A DNA stretch of 16,190 nt from JACTUC01 sp964477685 (GCA_964477685.1 CAYZHK010000034.1:1-16190); one strand, 5' to 3'; counted from the stretch's first letter, positions 1 to 7,314 are shown. Numbers and translations: made by a program. Notes: generated by a model not told the origin, from the sequence alone.

Positions 1-1434
1 TCGTTGATGATTTTATATGGCTCAACGCCAGTTGTGAGAGCCTCCTTCACCAAGGATGGGTTTTCTATCGCATCTGCTCTATCAGGCAGCTCTGCTGCCG
101 GTAGGATTGCGCTGGAGATCGCTTCATCAATGCAAAGCACATGCGGGGATGGCATCAGTTCGGCAATTGTTTTAGCTGGCAGTCTCATGAGCCATGCGGC
201 CAAACTCGTCTCAAGTGGACTCCATCCTAATAAGGTCATTGAGGGCTATGGGATGGCCACTGATGCATGCTTAGATTACCTCAAAAGGGTTTCAAGGACT
301 GCCATAGCGGACCGTAGCACTGTGGAAAGAATCATACGGACCTCTCTAATGACCAAGCTCAACAGGAAAGGCATACCACAACTCGCCCGCCTATTGACAG
401 AAGCGATCTTCAGGGCAGGGGGAAACCTGACAGTACTCGGTGCCATTGATGTCCAATCCATCAATATTGTTGGACTGGCGGCTGGCTTTGACAGGAGAGC
501 AGAGCTGATTGATGGCATACTGCTCGACAGCGCACCAGCAACTGCCGGGATGCCAAATCACCTGGATTCCGCAAGGGTCGCCATAGTGAACTCGCTTGAG
601 CTGGAAGATTTTCCCTACGATATTACGGTTGTGCTCCCCCGTCCGGATTCTCTGGCAAGGATGGTGGAGGAGGAAACGTCCATACTGGACGAGTTCGTGG
701 CGAAGCTTGAGGAGATGCAAGCAAATTTCATAGCCTGCAGGGGCGGCATTGACGACCAGGTCGAGCGAAAGCTCGCACACGAAGGCATCTTGGCTGTGAA
801 AAACCTCAAGGACGAAGAGATCAGGATGGTGGAAAGGGCTACAGCAGGGAAGCTAGTTTCATTCTCAGACCTTTCGCAATCGGACCTGGGAATGGCTGAA
901 AAGATAGAGTGGAAGGGCAAGGCTAAGGGAGGCATGGTGCTGGGGGGGATGGCAAGGGGAACTTCAAGCATCGTGCTCAGGAGGGGAAACAAGGTTCTGC
1001 TGGACGAAGACATTGCCGCAGTCAAGACCTCGATCCGACTTGTCTCTCATTTCTTGGACGAAAGAAGAGTCGTGGCAGGGGGTGGAGCCGTTGATGCCGA
1101 GCTGAGATCCGCCCTGAAGGAGGCAGCGAAACCGATCCGTACGCGGGAGAGGCTGGCGATAGATGCTTTCGGCGAGGCACTAATGGCCACAAGCCACGCA
1201 CTCGCGGAGAATGCAGGGTTGGATCCGGTCAAGGCCATAGGCGCTCTCATCTCTGCCCACAACCTCGGGCGTGCAGGAGCATGTCTGAATCTCAGACATG
1301 GTGGTGTAGTTGATGCATTTAGGGCTGGGCTCATAGAACCATTGGCACTGAAGAGACAGGCAATCATCTCCGCAAGTGAGGCTGTCCAGACATTGCTGAA
1401 ATGTGACGAGGTATTGGCATCAATTAAGCACTAA
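1..1434 (+). CDS. Divergent group II chaperonin (thermosome/TCP-1 family) subunit, 5' end cut by the window
   Basis: This is a subunit of the archaeal cytosolic double-ring chaperonin family. The frame is open to base 1. The first residues align with the family segment just before the NDGVTI-type ATP-site motif, so about 45-50 N-terminal residues lie outside the window; the ATG at 7 is probably internal. Family marks seen are KDG (52-60), GDGISS (in place of GDGTTT, Asp at 148-150), HPNKVIEGY, an apical domain, VVAGGGA (first Gly at 1078-1080) and ENAGLDP near the C-terminus. It is odd in one key respect. Aligning without gaps back from GGG to the family's LDDAI segment puts Lys-Thr (1024-1029) where the catalytic Asp (GroEL D398, Methanococcus chaperonin D386) should be. 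The other two ATP-site aspartates are kept. There is no GGM-rich C-terminal tail. It is most likely a diverged paralogue that may bind ATP but hydrolyse it poorly. The family call is firm; the biochemical consequence is inference. Confidence 0.9.
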   Translation, partial: SLMILYGSTPVVRASFTKDGFSIASALSGSSAAGRIALEIASSMQSTCGDGISSAIVLAGSLMSHAAKLVSSGLHPNKVIEGYGMATDACLDYLKRVSRTAIADRSTVERIIRTSLMTKLNRKGIPQLARLLTEAIFRAGGNLTVLGAIDVQSINIVGLAAGFDRRAELIDGILLDSAPATAGMPNHLDSARVAIVNSLELEDFPYDITVVLPRPDSLARMVEEETSILDEFVAKLEEMQANFIACRGGIDDQVERKLAHEGILAVKNLKDEEIRMVERATAGKLVSFSDLSQSDLGMAEKIEWKGKAKGGMVLGGMARGTSSIVLRRGNKVLLDEDIAAVKTSIRLVSHFLDERRVVAGGGAVDAELRSALKEAAKPIRTRERLAIDAFGEALMATSHALAENAGLDPVKAIGALISAHNLGRAGACLNLRHGGVVDAFRAGLIEPLALKRQAIISASEAVQTLLKCDEVLASIKH

Positions 1435-1460
1435 TGGCGAATTAATTAATTGCATGCCCC

Positions 1461-3299
1461 ATGCCTCCGCGTGATTATGGTCGTCTTAAAATATTTGCGC
1501 TACCCATATCTTGTTGTGTATTCGCCTTGAGCTCCAATGCCCCTATCAGGATAAAGACTGTATGTCCTAGGAATTGTTTCGACACATGTTCCATTGTTGC
1601 CACAGTTCAAGATGGCAAGATAACCAGGATAGATGGCGACCCCGACCACCCCATAACTAGGGGTCACCTATGTGCGAAGGGGTACTCCTACCTGAGTAGG
1701 ACCTACAGCCCTGAACGGCTAAAATACCCGCTGAAGAGGGTGGGAGAGCGGGGCAAGGGCAAGATGATTAGGGTCAGTTGGGATGAGGCGATGGGAGAGA
1801 TTGCCTCACGCCTCAAGGCCCTCCGGAGTAAGTATGGTGGAGAAACGCTCATTGAGTATAGATATGGTGGCCACCGGGATATAGTGGCTCCTCTGGTGGC
1901 AGCCAGATTCCTAAACCTATTTGGGGCGACGGCGCTTGGAGGAACTTTCTGCGATGCGAGCGAGTATGCGGGCTTTCTCTATACTTATGGCTCCCTCCAA
2001 TCAGTCCCCGATGAAGTCTGGTGTGAGCATACTGAGTGCATCGTCATTTGGGGGCATAGGCCGGAGACGACCCATGCCCATATCGTGCCTTTCATATTCA
2101 GGGCAATGGAGCGGGGCGCTAAGCTTGTGGTCATCGACCCCATCGTCACCCCATTGGGCTCCAAGGCCGATTTCTGCCTTCAGCCTCGGCCGGGGACCGA
2201 CGGCGCACTCGCTCTTGGGGTGGCGAACCACATCCTGAAAATAAACGGTGAGGATTCGGATTTCATCAGGAACCACACTTTTGGCTTCAAGGAGTACAAG
2301 AAACTTGTCGATGAGTGGCCGGTGGAAAAGGCATCGAAAGTCACCGGGGTGCCAAAGGAGGGCATCCAGGCTGTCGCGAAGTTGATCGCCGAGAAGGACA
2401 CCATCATGCAGCTTGGGATGGGCTTGAATAGATACACGAATTCGCACAACGCTGTTCGTGCGATAGCCTGCCTTGCTGGCGTGACTGGGAACCTCGGAAG
2501 ACCGGGGGCATGCTGTTACTTCTTGGACAAGAGCGCTGACCATTTCCTTACCACCAATGCAACCAGAGTCTCATTCCCAGATGGAGCAGACATCAGACGA
2601 GATCGGCGCCTAGTCTGTATAACAGGTTTCAATAGGGCCGTTCTCAGAGCGAGAGACCCCCCGATTAGGGCTGTCATATGCTGGCGGGGGAACCCAATGC
2701 CCCAATTGATGAATGTGGAGGACACCAAAAGGGCCCTTAGGCGCCTCGACCTCCTTGTGGTCATTGACCAGTTTATGACAGATACTGCTGATTATGCTGA
2801 TTTCGTCCTACCGGCATGCACATTCTTCGAGCAGTATAACCTTGTCCCACCATATGGGCACAGATACTTGCAGGCTGCTATACCTGTCATAGCCCCACTC
2901 CACGAGGCGAGGCCAGACATTGACATCTGGGTCGAGCTGGGCAGGAGAGTGGGCTTTGGTAATTACTTTCCAGAGGGGTGGACATGGTTGGACTGGGCTA
3001 GAATGATCGTGCCTGAGGGATTCCCCCTAGAGAGCATCATCAACCCAGCCAAGCCCTACAGGATGCCTGAGGATAGAAGGCCAGAGGTTCCATTCAAAGA
3101 TGGCATCTTCCAAACTCCATCAGGCAAGATGGAGTTCGTCTCCAATGAGATCGCTTCCTATGGAAAGGGGAAGGAGGGTGACTGGAATCCGCTTCCGCAC
3201 TACGTTGAGCCTGATGAAAGCCCAGAGAGCAGACCTGACCTGAAGCAGAGGTACCCGTTAATCATGATCTCCCCTCTCTCGCCAATGAGGACCCACTAG
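1461..3299 (+). CDS. Molybdopterin oxidoreductase (DMSO reductase/formate dehydrogenase superfamily), catalytic part up to an in-frame TAG
   Basis: This is a bis-pyranopterin Mo/W oxidoreductase, substrate unknown. The N-terminal [4Fe-4S] domain has C35-x3-C39-x3-C43-x27-C71 (numbered from the ATG at 1461), followed by the SWDEA motif and the pterin-binding MopB domain. C164, in the segment GGTFCDAS, is the likely Mo/W ligand. The frame ends at TAG 3297-3299, right after MRTH. The same frame then continues with QFINLP and the complete dinucleotide-binding domain, where relatives have HSQF, so the TAG sits on the usual Ser codon. The start is uncertain. ATG 1461 gives a weakly hydrophobic leader without a twin-arginine motif and without a Shine-Dalgarno site. 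TTG 1527 gives the normal family N-terminus, a few residues before the first Cys, and lies below a TATA-like box. The gene leads an operon with an FeS and a flavin protein. Family call is firm. Whether it is functional depends on the TAG. Confidence 0.85.
   Translation: MPPRDYGRLKIFALPISCCVFALSSNAPIRIKTVCPRNCFDTCSIVATVQDGKITRIDGDPDHPITRGHLCAKGYSYLSRTYSPERLKYPLKRVGERGKGKMIRVSWDEAMGEIASRLKALRSKYGGETLIEYRYGGHRDIVAPLVAARFLNLFGATALGGTFCDASEYAGFLYTYGSLQSVPDEVWCEHTECIVIWGHRPETTHAHIVPFIFRAMERGAKLVVIDPIVTPLGSKADFCLQPRPGTDGALALGVANHILKINGEDSDFIRNHTFGFKEYKKLVDEWPVEKASKVTGVPKEGIQAVAKLIAEKDTIMQLGMGLNRYTNSHNAVRAIACLAGVTGNLGRPGACCYFLDKSADHFLTTNATRVSFPDGADIRRDRRLVCITGFNRAVLRARDPPIRAVICWRGNPMPQLMNVEDTKRALRRLDLLVVIDQFMTDTADYADFVLPACTFFEQYNLVPPYGHRYLQAAIPVIAPLHEARPDIDIWVELGRRVGFGNYFPEGWTWLDWARMIVPEGFPLESIINPAKPYRMPEDRRPEVPFKDGIFQTPSGKMEFVSNEIASYGKGKEGDWNPLPHYVEPDESPESRPDLKQRYPLIMISPLSPMRTH
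1486..1496 (+). promoter_or_regulatory. Candidate TATA box for the redox operon
   Basis: The run TTAAAATATTT is the most TATA-like element in front of the molybdopterin oxidoreductase domain. In archaea transcription starts about 25 bases downstream, here near 1516. That lies after the ATG at 1461 but before the in-frame TTG at 1527, so it would favour the shorter protein with a near-leaderless start. A second AT-rich run, AATTAATTAATT at 1440-1451, could serve the ATG at 1461 instead. This is prediction only. Confidence 0.35.
3297..3299 (+). other. Single in-frame TAG inside the molybdopterin oxidoreductase gene
   Basis: The reading frame of the catalytic part and of the C-terminal domain is the same on both sides of this TAG, with no shift and no second stop until 3671. 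Codons after the TAG (CAA TTC ATT AAC CTT CCT) continue the conserved family motif. It may be a nonsense mutation, a sequencing error, or a decoded UAG (pyrrolysine or readthrough). Two neighbouring genes end in TAG, which argues that UAG is a normal stop here. Confidence 0.85.
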
Positions 3300-3671
3300 C
3301 AATTCATTAACCTTCCTTGCATGAGGGAGATTGAAGGGGAACCCTCAGTGGAGATTAACCCATTCGATGCCAGGAAGCGGAGGATATCCGAGGGAGACTC
3401 CGTCACGGTCTTCAACGATAGGGGTACCCTGCGCCTCATGGCGAGGGTGACTCCCACTATTAGGGTGGGGACTGTCAGCGTTTACAATGGGTGGTGGGTC
3501 AAGGATGGCGGCTGCCCCAATGTCCTTACCAAGATAGGGGCTGGAGGGCCCAGGAAGCTTGGCGACTCAGTGTTCAGAATGAACGACTATAGCAGGGCAG
3601 GAACAAAGGATGGCCAGAGTGGGGCGTACGGTTGCTGCATGGTTGAGGTCAGGAAAGGAGACTCACCATGA
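3300..3671 (+). CDS. C-terminal molybdopterin dinucleotide-binding domain, in frame with the upstream gene after TAG
   Basis: This is the last roughly 120 residues of a DMSO-reductase-family enzyme, the beta-barrel that closes over the molybdopterin guanine dinucleotide. It shows the typical VEINPFDA, GDSVTVFNDRG and VSVYNGWW segments. Read as a separate gene its only early ATG is at 3321, without a Shine-Dalgarno site and after the conserved QFINLP segment. It therefore looks like the continuation of the upstream frame rather than an independent subunit. Relatives usually have Trp in the LPW motif; here it is Cys (codon TGC at 3318), a second departure close to the TAG. The end (TGA 3669-3671) overlaps the next ATG by four bases. 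Confidence 0.8.
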   Translation, partial: QFINLPCMREIEGEPSVEINPFDARKRRISEGDSVTVFNDRGTLRLMARVTPTIRVGTVSVYNGWWVKDGGCPNVLTKIGAGGPRKLGDSVFRMNDYSRAGTKDGQSGAYGCCMVEVRKGDSP

Positions 3672-4192
3672 CGGCAGAGAATAAGCTTCCGGTTGTGCAT
3701 GTTGATATTGACAGGTGCATCGAGTGTTATGCCTGCGAGGTAGCTTGTAAGCTTGAGCATTCCCTGGACACCGGTCCAAGGCTTATCAGAGTTATAAGGC
3801 TTGAGCGGGTTGTAAACGGCCGGATACAGAGGATCTCTGCCCCTATGGCATGTGCCCATTGCAGCGATGCCCCTTGCATCACTGCTTGTCCATCCAAGGC
3901 CCTCAAGAGAGATAGCAGGACGGGCTCTGTCATGGTAGACCAAGATCGATGCATCGGGTGCAAGATGTGCCTCATAGCATGCCCATTCGGGGCTCCTCAA
4001 TTCGGGGCGAAAGGCAAGATGGTAAAATGTGATCTCTGCCAAAGGAGGCTTGCCAAGAACGAGAAGCCAGCCTGCGTCTCCGCCTGTACGGCAGAGGCGC
4101 TGAAATTTGAGACCACAGAAAGATCATCTACCGTCGTGAGGGGCATCAGGCTGGCCCAGGCTTGGTCCATTGAGGATTCGAAGCGGGGATGA
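3668..4192 (+). CDS. Four-cluster [4Fe-4S] electron-transfer protein (DmsB/HycB/AorA-like)
   Basis: This 174-residue polyferredoxin carries 16 cysteines in four sets: C17/C20/C23/C27, C62/C65/C70/C74, C95/C98/C101/C105, and C121/C124/C136/C140. Each motif ends in C-x3-C, as expected for four [4Fe-4S] clusters. There is no signal peptide or membrane segment, so it should be cytoplasmic. The start overlaps the upstream stop (ATGA), with GGAG at 3657-3660 as ribosome binding site. The end overlaps the flavoprotein start, also by ATGA, so the genes are probably translationally coupled. It would carry electrons between a pterin-metal enzyme and the flavin protein. Size and cluster number match AorA, the small subunit of Aromatoleum-type AorABC, as well as the FeS subunits of DMSO reductase-type enzymes. 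Which catalytic partner it serves (the upstream molybdopterin enzyme, the downstream AOR, or both) is not decided by the sequence. Confidence 0.93.
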   Translation: MTAENKLPVVHVDIDRCIECYACEVACKLEHSLDTGPRLIRVIRLERVVNGRIQRISAPMACAHCSDAPCITACPSKALKRDSRTGSVMVDQDRCIGCKMCLIACPFGAPQFGAKGKMVKCDLCQRRLAKNEKPACVSACTAEALKFETTERSSTVVRGIRLAQAWSIEDSKRG

Positions 4193-5436
4193 CTGAAACG
4201 GCAAAGGCAAGGTACCTCATACTCGGGGCTGGGGCCGCAGGCATCAGCGCTGCAGAGAAGATACGGGAACGTAGAAAGGAGGCTGAGCTTACTGTTGTTA
4301 GCAGGGAAAATAACATGCCAATATCCCCTGTGGCACTGCCGGAGTATATTGAGGGGAGTATCTCAAAAGATGAGCTGTTCCTGTGGGATAGAAGCTATGT
4401 TGAGGAGAACGGGATCGAACTGATGCTCAATAGTGAGGCCATCAGAATTGACCATCGGGACAATTCAGTTATATTGGCAAATGGCAAGTCCCTCTCCTTT
4501 GAGAGGCTTTTAATAGCGACTGGCGCCAAACCCATTCTGACGCCGGACCTGTTGAGAAAGGACAGGGTCTTCGCACTTAGGACACTTGAGGATGCAGAGG
4601 GCATCATACGGTGTGCCAAGGAGAGGGTCATAATCTATGGCGCTGGGGCGATAGCCATCAAGGCGGCAGTCGCATTGAGGAGGAGAGGTGTTGAAGTTAT
4701 AGTAATCTGCAGGTCAAGGGTTCTGAGGAGGCTTTTTGACGATGATCTATGTGGTGAGATCAACTGCCAGCTTGTGGCAAACGGCGTCAAGATTGTGGGA
4801 TCGTGTGAATTTAACTCCTGCAGCTCAGATAAAAAGGCCCTTGTCGGAGATGAGGAGGTTAGCTATGACTGCATAGTTGCCGCGATGGGGGTGAAGCCAA
4901 GTTTTCCCCCCCTCAATAATGGGGCCATAGGGCTGGGAAGGACAGGCGGTATAGCCGTCGATGACTGCATGCAGACAACCGTCCCTGGCATCTATGCCGC
5001 TGGGGATTGCGTAGAGACACTCGATATAACCACAGGCAAGCGCGGGGTGATGGCCCTCTGGCCGCCTGCAGCTGAGGAGGGGAAAGTGGCTGCGATTAAC
5101 ATGATCGGTGAGTCAGCGACCTATGCCGGGACACTCCCCAGCAATGTAATCGAGGTGTTTGGGAATAGTTTTGTGACCATGGGCTCACTCACAGGCCATA
5201 AATTAAATTTGCCGGGCCGGGATGGCTCGATCCGCCTCACAACCAGAGGTGGTAAAATTGTTGGCTGTCAGATGGTTGGTGATGTGGAGGGCGCAGGGGC
5301 GTTCGCATCTTTCATAAGGAATCAGACGAGGGTGAGCGACCTCAAGCGACTGGGAATCCTCCCTTATGGCAAAGCGCTGCAAGCTGACCTACTGCTCTCT
5401 CAAATCCGGGCTCGGAAAAATGCAGCAAGCCAATAG
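4189..5436 (+). CDS. FAD-dependent NAD(P) oxidoreductase (pyridine nucleotide-disulfide oxidoreductase fold; AorC/NirB-domain-like)
   Basis: This 415-residue soluble flavoprotein has a two-dinucleotide-binding-domain fold. FAD binding is shown by GAGAAG (G13-G18), the ATG motif (LLIATGAKP) and the second FAD motif GIYAAGDC (residues 267-274). The NAD(P) Rossmann site near residues 148-156 is GAGAIA, where the usual third Gly is Ala. There is no redox-active CxxC, so it is not a thioredoxin- or lipoamide-type reductase. It resembles flavin subunits that link FeS proteins to NAD(H), such as AorC and the flavoproteins next to CO dehydrogenase or rubredoxin. It overlaps the FeS protein gene by four bases and is the last gene of the operon. 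It ends in TAG (5434-5436), only 19 bases from the stop of the convergent AOR. Likely role: passing electrons from the four-cluster protein to NAD(P)+, or the reverse. Substrate specificity is inference. Confidence 0.9.
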   Translation: MTETAKARYLILGAGAAGISAAEKIRERRKEAELTVVSRENNMPISPVALPEYIEGSISKDELFLWDRSYVEENGIELMLNSEAIRIDHRDNSVILANGKSLSFERLLIATGAKPILTPDLLRKDRVFALRTLEDAEGIIRCAKERVIIYGAGAIAIKAAVALRRRGVEVIVICRSRVLRRLFDDDLCGEINCQLVANGVKIVGSCEFNSCSSDKKALVGDEEVSYDCIVAAMGVKPSFPPLNNGAIGLGRTGGIAVDDCMQTTVPGIYAAGDCVETLDITTGKRGVMALWPPAAEEGKVAAINMIGESATYAGTLPSNVIEVFGNSFVTMGSLTGHKLNLPGRDGSIRLTTRGGKIVGCQMVGDVEGAGAFASFIRNQTRVSDLKRLGILPYGKALQADLLLSQIRARKNAASQ

Positions 5437-5455
5437 CGGCGGCCGAGCACTGCAT

Positions 5456-7222
5456 CTATTGATTATCCTTCGGTATCCCTTCCTTCGTCCATCCCCTGAG
5501 GGCATAATACTCATCCAGCATCCTGTTCATCTCCTTAGGCGTTATAAGGCTGCCCTTACTCTTCCCCTCCGGCAGTGGCTCGTTCATGAAACGCTGGGGG
5601 AGAAGATCATCCTTCCGGGTCAGACCTTCCCTGAGGTTGAAGCACCTTGCGGCTGTGATTACCCTGTTCGCCTTCATCGAGAGCTCATCCTTTGTCGTCC
5701 TTCTGCCTGTGACCAATTCATACATCTTGCATAGCTCCTCCCACATGAAGAAGAGGTCTCTTGCAAAGACGCAGACGATGGCAGAGTCTATGATCGCCAC
5801 CCTGTTCTCCATATTGACTACAAATTCAGCCTTTCCCTGGGACGTGAATCTGTCGATTGCACCAACCGATTCATAGTGGTAAGCGACGGACCTGAGGTGA
5901 CACCCTCCCCTGGTTGAGACTGCATACCCAAGACCCATGCCCTTGAGGCCACGGGGATCGTACCCAGCTGGTTCGAGTCCCTTCACATGGATGGCCTCAT
6001 CCGCCATGCCTAGGGCCTTTACTGCTGGCCTTATCCCCTCGGAGAGGAGCTTGCCCAACCTCCGCTTATAGGCGATATCCTCGCATAGGGCCAATGTCTC
6101 GTGGACATTGCCATAATGAACAGGTGCATCCTTGAGCTTCCCCATGGCGCCCGCCTCCATCGCAAGGGCTATGACATTTCCCCCGCTCATTGTGTCGATG
6201 CCAAGCCTATCGCAGACATCGTTAATCTTTGCAATCGCTCTGATGTCAGGTATCATGCAGAGCCCGCCGAAGCAATAGACGGTCTCGTACTCGGGGCCCT
6301 CGACTTCCACACCTGAGAACTCCCCCTCCCTTACAACGCAGTGCTTCCCGCAGGTCAGCATGCAGTTGTAACAGCCGACATTCCTGACCCATATCTTCTC
6401 TCGCATGGCAGAGGCATTGATCTCCTTGTGCCTATCGTAAGAGCCCTCACGCCAATAGCGGGTGGGGAATGTGCCCAAGCTGTTCTGTTGGTCGACCCTT
6501 CCCAGGGTCCCATTGACAGTTAGTGGGAGGTCTTTTGGTATCTTCTTTACCATCTCAGCGACCATCCTCCTTAGCCCCTCTTCGTCTGCGATCTGTGGTC
6601 GCTTAGACCCTTCAGCTGCTATTGCCTTCAGGTTCTTCGAGCCCATGACAGCTCCTCCACCGCACCTCCCAGCCTGCCGCCAATAGTCGTTGCAGATGCA
6701 CGCAAATTTTACAAGATGTTCACCGGCTGGCCCGATGGTGGCCACCCTAGCCTTCTTAGAACCGAGTTCATACTTAATCAGGTCCTCGGTCTCATGAGTA
6801 TCCTTCCCCCACAGCTCAGAAGCATCCTTGAAATTTACCTCATTGTCTTTGATATGGAGGTACACGGGTCTAGGTGCCCTGCCTTCTATGATGACCATGT
6901 CGTATCCCGACTTCTTTATCTCGGGACCAAAAAAGCCCCCAGAGTACGATTCACCAAAAAAACCTGTCAGTGGGGAGCGAAAGAAGAGGCCGTAGCGCCC
7001 CGAAGTTGGTATCGAGGTCGCTGTGAAGGGGCCAACGGCGAGGACCAGCTTGTTCTCAGGACCAAGCGGGTCGACTCCCGCTGGCAGCTCATCGAGCAGG
7101 ACCTTCACACCGAACCCTTTGCCCCCGATATAGTCAAGGGCAAATTCTGGCTTCAGCTCTTCCATTTTGCAGCATAATTTACTAAGATTTATTCGGAGAA
7201 CATTGCCAGTATAACCTAGAAT
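5456..7222 (-). CDS. aor: Aldehyde:ferredoxin oxidoreductase (tungsten/molybdenum bis-pyranopterin), probable ATT start
   Basis: This enzyme oxidises aldehydes to carboxylic acids with ferredoxin-type acceptors in the cytoplasm. Family marks are IGGKGFG, GPFT, SGRYG, GAVMGSKNLKAI, the [4Fe-4S] ligands C284-x2-C287-x3-C291 with C484, DRLGIDTMS, and YDPRGLKGMGLGYA followed by RGGCH. Numbering from the ATT at 7222 puts these cysteines within a few residues (4 to 10) of the Pyrococcus furiosus AOR ligands (C288, C291, C295, C494). The first ATG (7165) would remove the conserved N-terminal strand. The frame upstream encodes LGYTGNVLRINLSK, a typical AOR start, but contains no ATG, GTG or TTG back to the TAG at 7249-7247. 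ATT sits exactly at the expected Met, with GGGGG seven bases upstream. The gene ends in TAG and is convergent with a FeS/flavoprotein pair, its plausible AorA/AorC-type partners. A point error in the start codon is the main alternative. Confidence 0.93.
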   Translation of the reverse strand: MLGYTGNVLRINLSKLCCKMEELKPEFALDYIGGKGFGVKVLLDELPAGVDPLGPENKLVLAVGPFTATSIPTSGRYGLFFRSPLTGFFGESYSGGFFGPEIKKSGYDMVIIEGRAPRPVYLHIKDNEVNFKDASELWGKDTHETEDLIKYELGSKKARVATIGPAGEHLVKFACICNDYWRQAGRCGGGAVMGSKNLKAIAAEGSKRPQIADEEGLRRMVAEMVKKIPKDLPLTVNGTLGRVDQQNSLGTFPTRYWREGSYDRHKEINASAMREKIWVRNVGCYNCMLTCGKHCVVREGEFSGVEVEGPEYETVYCFGGLCMIPDIRAIAKINDVCDRLGIDTMSGGNVIALAMEAGAMGKLKDAPVHYGNVHETLALCEDIAYKRRLGKLLSEGIRPAVKALGMADEAIHVKGLEPAGYDPRGLKGMGLGYAVSTRGGCHLRSVAYHYESVGAIDRFTSQGKAEFVVNMENRVAIIDSAIVCVFARDLFFMWEELCKMYELVTGRRTTKDELSMKANRVITAARCFNLREGLTRKDDLLPQRFMNEPLPEGKSKGSLITPKEMNRMLDEYYALRGWTKEGIPKDNQ

Positions 7223-7229
7223 AGAATTG

Positions 7230-7234
7230 CCCCC
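7230..7234 (-). promoter_or_regulatory. Candidate Shine-Dalgarno site that decides the AOR start
   Basis: On the minus strand GGGGG lies seven bases before ATT (7222-7220) in the otherwise AT-rich leader. No comparable site precedes the ATG at 7165. It supports initiation at ATT, where AOR relatives have Met. Confidence 0.45.
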
Positions 7235-7270
7235 AAAAAAATTACACTATCTAAAAAGTATTACCAAGGT

Positions 7271-7280
7271 ATTTAAATTT
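7271..7280. promoter_or_regulatory. Shared palindromic TATA box between divergent genes
   Basis: ATTTAAATTT contains the self-complementary ATTTAAAT. It is the best TATA-like element in the 92 bases between the AOR start (7222) and the methyltransferase-like gene (ATG 7315). Counting about 25 bases either way predicts transcription starts near 7249 (minus) and near 7301 (plus). That gives an AOR leader of about 26 bases carrying GGGGG, and a very short leader for the plus-strand gene. The positions fit both genes, but the box is prediction. Confidence 0.45.
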
Positions 7281-7314
7281 AGCCGATGGTAGTTATGAAT
7301 TGTGGGCGTCCAGT

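Noticed and set aside
1452..1464. Inverted repeat GCATG-CCC-CATGC around the first ATG of the molybdopterin oxidoreductase
   Set aside because: Five-base arms are common by chance, and no function is suggested by position beyond overlap with a doubtful start.
5437..5499. Extension of the flavoprotein past its TAG (to TGA 5497-5499), as expected if UAG were sense
   Set aside because: The added residues are not family-like and overlap the AOR gene. The natural end fits the stop at 5434-5436, so UAG is treated as a stop here.
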